Positions 58,724 to 64,000 of a stretch of DNA of 64,000 nt are shown here, piece by piece (position 1 is the first letter of the stretch; each line of letters begins with the position of its first letter). Both the position numbers and the translations under genes were made by a program. Source of the stretch: Crocinitomicaceae bacterium (GTDB taxonomy: Bacteria > Bacteroidota > Bacteroidia > Flavobacteriales_D > Crocinitomicaceae). The stretch lies in assembly GCA_016719925.1 (NCBI GenBank), contig JADJYC010000008.1:62001-126000 (forward strand). Direction: 5' to 3'. The notes beneath the pieces are model-generated. The model searched no databases, was not told the origin of the DNA, and worked only from the letters and a program-made list of their open reading frames with translations.

Positions 58724-61021
58724 ATGAACAAGGTTCTGTTTTTTATTTTTTTGTTTGTATCTGCACTAAAGGCTGCTGGGCAGATTCCCATGCAAAGCTG
58801 GCGGGTTCATTTTTCTGTCTTCAACGCGGTGGGTGTTGCTTCTGATCAAAATGCGGTTTATCATGCTGCGTCAAACGGAATAGTAAAATACAATACCGAT
58901 GATAATTCCATAGAAATGCTCACCGTTGCTAATGGATTAAGTGATTTGGGAATTTCAACCATCAGCGGAAATGATACGCTCGTTTTTGTAGGATACTCCA
59001 ATGGAAATATCGATCTGATAAACGGAAACACAATCACAAATATTCCATGGATCAGATTAGCAGAAATATCCGGAAACAAACAAATTTATGATGCCAATTT
59101 TCAAAATGACCTCATTTATATCAGCACAGGATTTGGAATAGTTGTATATGATATTTTAAAAAATGAGGTGCGCGACACCTACTACCCAAATTCAAATGTA
59201 ACGGTACACTCAACAGCCATTCACAACGATACTATTTTTGCAGCTACCGGATCCGGAATATATTTCGCCGCATTGAGTCAGCCCTTTCTGAATGATGTTA
59301 CAAACTGGACTAAAAAAACAGATCTGCCTTCTGCTATTATCAACGCTGAATTTTCTGAAATAAGTTCATTTGGCAGCAAACTGGTTTTTGTATATAACTC
59401 TTCAACCTATGACGCAGATACCATTTATTATCTGGAGAACGGTTCACTGAATAAATATGGAACAGCAACCACAGTTACAAATCTCACAGCCGGAGATGAA
59501 CAACTTGATCTTCCCCCGTTTGGAGGAGTTGATATAGTAGATCTAAACATGAATCAGGTTGATTTTATTTATCAGTACAATGCCGGAATTCCGGAACCGA
59601 TAGGTTGCATTAAAAAAGATAATTTTTTGTGGATCGCTGACCGCAATCATGGTTTGGTTAAGCTCACCAATAACTGGTCAAACGACGTAATCTATAAAAA
59701 CTCTTTGTACGCCGATGGTTGTTACAGGCTGGATATTCAGTATGGAAAAGTACTTGTTGCCGGTGGTGGATTAACACACAATCAGGTAAACAACTATTTC
59801 AGAAACGGAGTCTATCAATTGGAAGACGAAACCTGGACCAACTATAATCACGAAACAAGTGACAGTATTGATTATGACAAAGACTGGGATTTTATAAGCG
59901 TTGCCATTAATCCAAATAATACAGATCAAATGGCATTTGGAAGTGCTTCACAAGGCGGATTAAAATACATTTCAAACGGATCAGCCATTTCAGAAGTTTA
60001 CAATCAGTCAAACTCTACCCTTGAAATAAACGGATCAAATTATACTATCAGTGATATTCGATTTGATGAAACAGGAAACATGTGGGTTGTGTGTTCAGGA
60101 GTAGAACCGCTAAAAGTGATGACACCTCAGGGTGACTGGTACTCCTTTTCACTTGGATCAGCAGCAAAAGATAAATTTCCATATAGACTTTTTATAGACA
60201 GCAATGGAAACAAATGGGTTGGAATAAGTAATGCCGGATTATTTGCATTCAATGAAAACGGAACACTGGCAGATCAAAGTGATGATCAGCTGCGCAGTTT
60301 TTCAACCTCTGAAGGCAGCGGAAATTTGCCTTCTGTTTATGTGAAATCAATTACAGAAGATCTTGACGGAGAAATCTGGATTGGAACAGAAGAAGGAATG
60401 GTTGTACTATATTCGACTGATAAAATTTATGACGGTAATTATGGTGAGTATGATTTTAATCCAATTCTGATTGAAGTGAACGGAGAAGTAGAAAAACTGC
60501 TTGGAACAACTTACATCACCTCACTCACCGTTGACGGCGGAAACAGAAAATGGATTGGTACAAACTCATCCGGTGTGTTTTGTTTATCACCTGACGGAAC
60601 AGAAGAAATTTATCGTTTTGACACTGAAAATTCTCCGCTTGTTTCCAATAACGTGCTTGATATCCGTGTGGATCATCTGAGTGGTGAAGTTTATTTTGCA
60701 ACAGATAAAGGATTGGTTTCTTTCAGAGCAGATGCCAGTATTTTTGATGAAGATTTTGAAAATGTAACGGTCTTTCCAAATCCGGTGCGGCCTGATTTTT
60801 CAGGACCAATAACTATTCAGGGATTAGGATATCAGTCTGATTTAAAAGTGACAGACATCTCCGGAAATCTGATTTATAAAACAACTTCAAACGGCGGTAC
60901 AGTAATCTGGGATGGTTTAACATTAACAGGTGAACGTGTTCAGTCAGGCGTTTATTTAGTTTGGACTGCATCTGTTGACGGCAAAGGAAAAGAAGTAGCC
61001 AAAATTCTATTCATGAACTGA
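58724..61021 (+). CDS. porZ: Type IX secretion system protein PorZ
   Basis: A 765-residue protein. Signal peptide KVLFFIFLFVSALKAAGQ. Two beta-propeller-like halves of WxVxx repeats (GIVKYNTDDNSIEMLTVANG; VGISNAGLFAFNENG) and a C-terminal sorting-like domain (VFPNPVRPDFSGPITIQG to VAKILFMN). PorZ belongs to the surface sortase complex that attaches T9SS cargo to anionic lipopolysaccharide. Its TGA overlaps the recO ATG (TGATG), an order common in the phylum. Confidence 0.88.
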   Translation: MNKVLFFIFLFVSALKAAGQIPMQSWRVHFSVFNAVGVASDQNAVYHAASNGIVKYNTDDNSIEMLTVANGLSDLGISTISGNDTLVFVGYSNGNIDLINGNTITNIPWIRLAEISGNKQIYDANFQNDLIYISTGFGIVVYDILKNEVRDTYYPNSNVTVHSTAIHNDTIFAATGSGIYFAALSQPFLNDVTNWTKKTDLPSAIINAEFSEISSFGSKLVFVYNSSTYDADTIYYLENGSLNKYGTATTVTNLTAGDEQLDLPPFGGVDIVDLNMNQVDFIYQYNAGIPEPIGCIKKDNFLWIADRNHGLVKLTNNWSNDVIYKNSLYADGCYRLDIQYGKVLVAGGGLTHNQVNNYFRNGVYQLEDETWTNYNHETSDSIDYDKDWDFISVAINPNNTDQMAFGSASQGGLKYISNGSAISEVYNQSNSTLEINGSNYTISDIRFDETGNMWVVCSGVEPLKVMTPQGDWYSFSLGSAAKDKFPYRLFIDSNGNKWVGISNAGLFAFNENGTLADQSDDQLRSFSTSEGSGNLPSVYVKSITEDLDGEIWIGTEEGMVVLYSTDKIYDGNYGEYDFNPILIEVNGEVEKLLGTTYITSLTVDGGNRKWIGTNSSGVFCLSPDGTEEIYRFDTENSPLVSNNVLDIRVDHLSGEVYFATDKGLVSFRADASIFDEDFENVTVFPNPVRPDFSGPITIQGLGYQSDLKVTDISGNLIYKTTSNGGTVIWDGLTLTGERVQSGVYLVWTASVDGKGKEVAKILFMN

Positions 61022-61737
61022 TGATTTCAGGAACAGTTGAAGGAATAGTCATTCAAAAAACTGATTACTCTGATACATCCGTTATTGTCAGATTACTTAC
61101 TGAAGATTCAGGTGTAAAGAGTTTTATTTTTCCCGGCGGTAAAAGCAAAAAGAAAGGTGGAAATTTACTGATGCCACTGGCAATTGTTTCAGTCACCTAC
61201 ACGCAAAAACCCAATCACGAATTAGGAAATATTAAAGAAATTTCTCCGACGCTGATTCTGAAAGAAATTCCGTTTAACCCCATAAAATCCGGCATCCTTT
61301 TTTTCATGAATGAAGTAGTGATTCAAACGGTAAAAGAGCAGGAAGACAATGAACGGCTTTATCAGTTTTTAAAAAGTTCCGTTGAAATTCTTGATCTCAC
61401 AAACAACTATAAAAATTTTGCTGTTGTCTTTTTAATTCAGCTGACAAATTACCTGGGTGTTTATCCAAAAATCACCCCCGGAGCAAAATATTTTGATCTG
61501 AGAGAAAGTACTTTCATTTCACATACACCAGCACATCCTGCGTATGTTTCAGCAGAGACCAGCAAAGTAATTCTTGATCTGATGCAAACCAAATTAGATG
61601 GTTCAAATTCACCGCAAATTTCTTTACAGCAAAGGAGATCAGCCCTGCATGAAATGCTGAATTATTACCGCGTTATTTTTGATCAGTTTAAAGATTTGCA
61701 CAGTCTGGCAGTTTTGGAAACTACTTTTCACGATTAA
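61021..61737 (+). CDS. recO: DNA repair protein RecO
   Basis: A 238-residue protein. N-terminal OB-fold (GTVEGIVIQKTDYSDTSVIV, VKSFIFPGGKSKKKGG) and a C-terminal helical part (LFFMNEVVIQTVKEQEDNE; QISLQQRRSALHEMLNYYRV). Promotes RecA loading on SSB-coated DNA with RecR. Overlaps porZ by one base. Confidence 0.92.
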   Translation: MISGTVEGIVIQKTDYSDTSVIVRLLTEDSGVKSFIFPGGKSKKKGGNLLMPLAIVSVTYTQKPNHELGNIKEISPTLILKEIPFNPIKSGILFFMNEVVIQTVKEQEDNERLYQFLKSSVEILDLTNNYKNFAVVFLIQLTNYLGVYPKITPGAKYFDLRESTFISHTPAHPAYVSAETSKVILDLMQTKLDGSNSPQISLQQRRSALHEMLNYYRVIFDQFKDLHSLAVLETTFHD

Positions 61738-61776
61738 AAAAATTCTTAGTTTTAGAAAACCCAAACAACTAAAACC

Positions 61777-62625
61777 CTGAAAGAATTTTTTTCAAAATAC
61801 CGCAAACATATTTTTTTTGGTGTAATTATTCTATGTGTACTCATTGGAATAATTGCAACAGGTAAACTTTCCTTTGCGCTTCCACTGGCTGTTTGCGGAG
61901 CCGTTATCTACTACAAGGGAATGGAGTTATTATTCAATAATTCCGGATCAGTTATAAACACAGGAATATTACAAGGTCCCGGCATATTTGAAGAGACACT
62001 GGTGATTTTGGTTGCAGCCGTGATTAAAGCAGATGGAAAAATTACGGCCAAAGAAATTGATATTGTTAAACGAAGACTTCACAGTGATTATTTTTCCGGT
62101 GACTACAACTACCTTTTGAAGAAACTTCAAACGGAACTTGATAAAGAGAAAATTCATTTTGAAACCAAAGCAGCGGAGGCAGCAAAAGAATTATCTGCCA
62201 GTGACAAAGTTCAACTCCTGCATTTGCTTGTTCGCATTGCAGTATCAGATGGCTTGTTAACGATTACTGAAGAAAGTGTTTTACAGCAGATCACTGCAAA
62301 ACTGGAAGTGCCCTACCGCACACTTGATTCCATTCTGGCCATGCACCGTTTTAAGCGTGAACAAGATGAGCAGGACCGTCAGAATTATCAGGAAAGAAAA
62401 AAATACACCTCCGTTTCACAATTAGAAAATGCCTATAAAATTTTAGAACTGACCGCAGCATCAACTGAAATTGAAATTAAAAAATCCTACAAACGTCTGG
62501 CTATTTTGCATCACCCTGATAAGGTTGCACATTTAGGTGAAGAGCATCAGAAAACCGCAGCTGAAAAATTCAAGATTATTGTTGGGGCGTATGATCTGAT
62601 TTGTAAAAAAAGGAATATTGTTTAA
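61777..62625 (+). CDS. TerB-like and J-domain protein (DjlA type), CTG start likely
   Basis: From ATG 61921 the protein has 234 residues: a TerB-like helical domain (LVAAVIKADGKITAKEID near 30-130) and a C-terminal J domain with YKRLAILHHPDK (HPD motif) near 205. In the same frame upstream, from a CTG at 61777, lies KEFFSKYRKHIFFGVIIL and GKLSFALPLAVCGAVIYY, two membrane helices typical of the N-terminus of such proteins; no other start lies between a TAG at 61753 and 61921. So the gene probably begins at 61777 (CTG or an altered ATG). A membrane-bound DnaK co-chaperone. Confidence 0.8.
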   Translation: MKEFFSKYRKHIFFGVIILCVLIGIIATGKLSFALPLAVCGAVIYYKGMELLFNNSGSVINTGILQGPGIFEETLVILVAAVIKADGKITAKEIDIVKRRLHSDYFSGDYNYLLKKLQTELDKEKIHFETKAAEAAKELSASDKVQLLHLLVRIAVSDGLLTITEESVLQQITAKLEVPYRTLDSILAMHRFKREQDEQDRQNYQERKKYTSVSQLENAYKILELTAASTEIEIKKSYKRLAILHHPDKVAHLGEEHQKTAAEKFKIIVGAYDLICKKRNIV

Positions 62626-62640
62626 AATCAAAACAACAAC

Positions 62641-63657
62641 CTACCACTCCCCCCGCAACAAATCACTTTTAATTTTCCTGATAATTTCTTTTTCATTCGG
62701 GTGATTCACCTGTAGTAAAAATGCGTGAAGTGTAGAAAGAATGGAATTCCCTTCTTGCGGCACAAATGCCCAGCCTTTTATTGCATTGTCTTCAATCAAT
62801 AAATTTTCAGAAACAACAATTGCGTGAGAAAAAATTCTGCCGTTGAAACCATATCTTCTGCCCTGTTCAAAAATGACATTGGAATCAAATTTTTTAGTGA
62901 CGGATAGAAAAGTATTTTCAGAAATCAGCTGGTCAATTTCATCCTGCGTGATTTTGTTTTTCAGCTCAATATTAAATCTCACCGCATGCATTAACTGGCT
63001 GGGTGTTGTTATATCAGAAGAGGTTATATCGCAATTTACATTCAACGTATTAAAAAGATCAACCACATCAATGGCATGATGCGTTCCAATTTTAGCATCC
63101 AAATGTCTTGCCACCACATTTGCTGAAACCAGTCTTTCATGATTACCAATATCTTCAGAACGGCGAACAACTACAAAATCTCCTTTTATCAAGTTGTTCA
63201 AATCTGACCCGCAAAAAGTTTTCAGTAAAGAAGCAGTACCATGTGTATTGCATGAAACTACATGAACAAATTTCTGACTTCTGATTATTTCATCATTAAT
63301 ACCGGACATGAAGGAATGACCAAATCCTTTTTCACTACCCTACACACAAACTCCTTTCAAATTTACCAGTGACTGATAAAAGGTTTTGTTTTTTAATCCG
63401 CTTCCGTTTGATCCGCATTCGAAAATATAATCTACGTTTTGGATGACATTTTCGAGCCATTCAAAATCATTTTCCTTTTTTGTAGTGGTGACAATAATTC
63501 CCTGATCTTTCAATAATTCAAGTTCAGCCAGATGCCAGGGTTTAAGCGAATTTTTATTGGCATAAATAGTTTTAATACCGGTAAGACTTTTGTACTTCAA
63601 CAACAATTGAATTACAGTGGTTCCGATATTCCCTATTCCATTAACGAGTACGTTCAT
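62641..63657 (-). pseudogene. Type II-like glyceraldehyde-3-phosphate dehydrogenase, in-frame TAG
   Basis: One frame, interrupted by a single TAG at 63340-63342. First part: MNVLVNGIGNIGTTVIQLL (Rossmann motif) to NLKGVCV. After the TAG: GSEKGFGHSFMSGINDEII, then FVHVVSCNTHGTASLL, which holds the active-site Cys in the pattern of archaeal (type II) GAPDH. Relatives have Q-G-x-E-K where TAG-G-S-E-K occurs, so CAG has probably become TAG. About 338 residues in all. It would oxidise a phosphorylated aldehyde with NAD(P). It overlaps the sugar transferase gene and may serve a polysaccharide locus. Confidence 0.7.
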
Positions 63658-64000
63658 AGTTGGCAGAGTACAACCATTTCACCGCTTTTTGTTTACCTAC
63701 AAACAATACTAAAACAGATGAAATCATAATTTTCATATCCAGTAAAAAACTGCTGCACTGAATGTATTTCTGATCAAAAAACCAGCTCATTTTTCTGTGA
63801 CACACCGGTGAAAGTTGTGCAAGTCCGGTAAGACCAGGTTTGACTTTCCATCTCACTGCATGAAACTGATCATTCCATCCAAGTCTTTCTGCATCTGCCT
63901 TTGTCAACGGTCTTGGACCTACAAAACTCATTTGTCCAAATAGAATATTCCACAACTGGGGTAATTCATCCAGCCCTGTTCTTCGAAAAATCTTCCCAAT
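63641..64000 (-). CDS. Undecaprenyl-phosphate sugar transferase, C-terminal part
   Basis: The 3' part of a bacterial sugar transferase (WcaJ/PglC type); the start lies beyond the window. Conserved pieces: FRRTGLDELPQLWNIL, MSFVGPRPLTKADAERLG and VKPGLTGLAQLSP. It transfers a sugar-1-phosphate to undecaprenyl phosphate, starting a capsule, O-antigen or exopolysaccharide unit. Inner membrane. Its stop lies 17 bases inside the GAPDH-like gene, which starts at 63657. Confidence 0.9.
   Translation of the reverse strand: MGKIFRRTGLDELPQLWNILFGQMSFVGPRPLTKADAERLGWNDQFHAVRWKVKPGLTGLAQLSPVCHRKMSWFFDQKYIQCSSFLLDMKIMISSVLVLFVGKQKAVKWLYSANYERTR

Noticed and set aside
36606..63342. Stop-codon reassignment (TGA as Trp, TAG as sense codon)
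   Set aside because: Only one clear case of each was found, while TGA and TAG end other genes at the expected places (porZ, radA).

Overview
The window is chromosomal DNA from a member of the Bacteroidota, most likely the Flavobacteriales; I cannot name the genus. The evidence is type IX secretion (T9SS) machinery (sprA, porZ), many secreted proteins with T9SS C-terminal sorting domains, an alternative complex III/cytochrome oxidase operon, Bacteroidota-type promoters (TTTG/TTG plus TAnnTTTG) and short leaders without Shine-Dalgarno sequences.

Layout. 1-2851: 5' part of sppA and two glycosyltransferases. 3001-7253 (minus): a surface-protein operon (tail-fibre-like protein, GH16 hydrolase, two small barrel-like proteins). 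7446-13491: an SDR, a GH3-like/serine hydrolase lipoprotein and a large adhesin. 13727-18351 (plus): an M23 peptidase, an MMPL/RND transporter and a polyprenyl synthase. 18509-18766: a tRNA-Arg(CCU) gene next to a broken paralogue carrying three clean palindromic insertions. 18807-29414 (minus): maeB-ruvA-sprA and a GNAT enzyme. 29604-36671: a sirtuin, T9SS cargo, a TlpA/DUF6029/Omp28 cluster and a small broken gene. 36719-38697: queG and ruvB. 38739-50570 (minus): actA-B-C-D-E-F-coxB-coxA, an electron path from quinol to oxygen. 50835-55814: a SPOR protein and rimP-nusA-infB. 56006-62625: a cyclase, a lipoprotein, radA, porZ, recO and a TerB/J-domain protein. 62641-64000: a GAPDH-like gene and a sugar transferase, the edge of a polysaccharide locus.

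How the genes work together. SprA is the outer-membrane translocon of the T9SS and PorZ acts at the end of that pathway; the GH16 protein, the adhesin and two proteins near 31 kb carry sorting domains and are probable clients. The act/cox genes build a respiratory supercomplex. RimP, NusA and IF-2 form the usual ribosome/transcription/translation operon, here behind a promoter and a terminator-like leader hairpin.

Quality warning. At least eleven genes show single-base frameshifts, mostly one base missing in a short homopolymer, and two more carry an in-frame stop at a position expected to be a sense codon. Because working respiratory and repair genes are hit, I read most of these as sequence or assembly errors. 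Such genes are annotated over their reconstructed extents, with the break noted.
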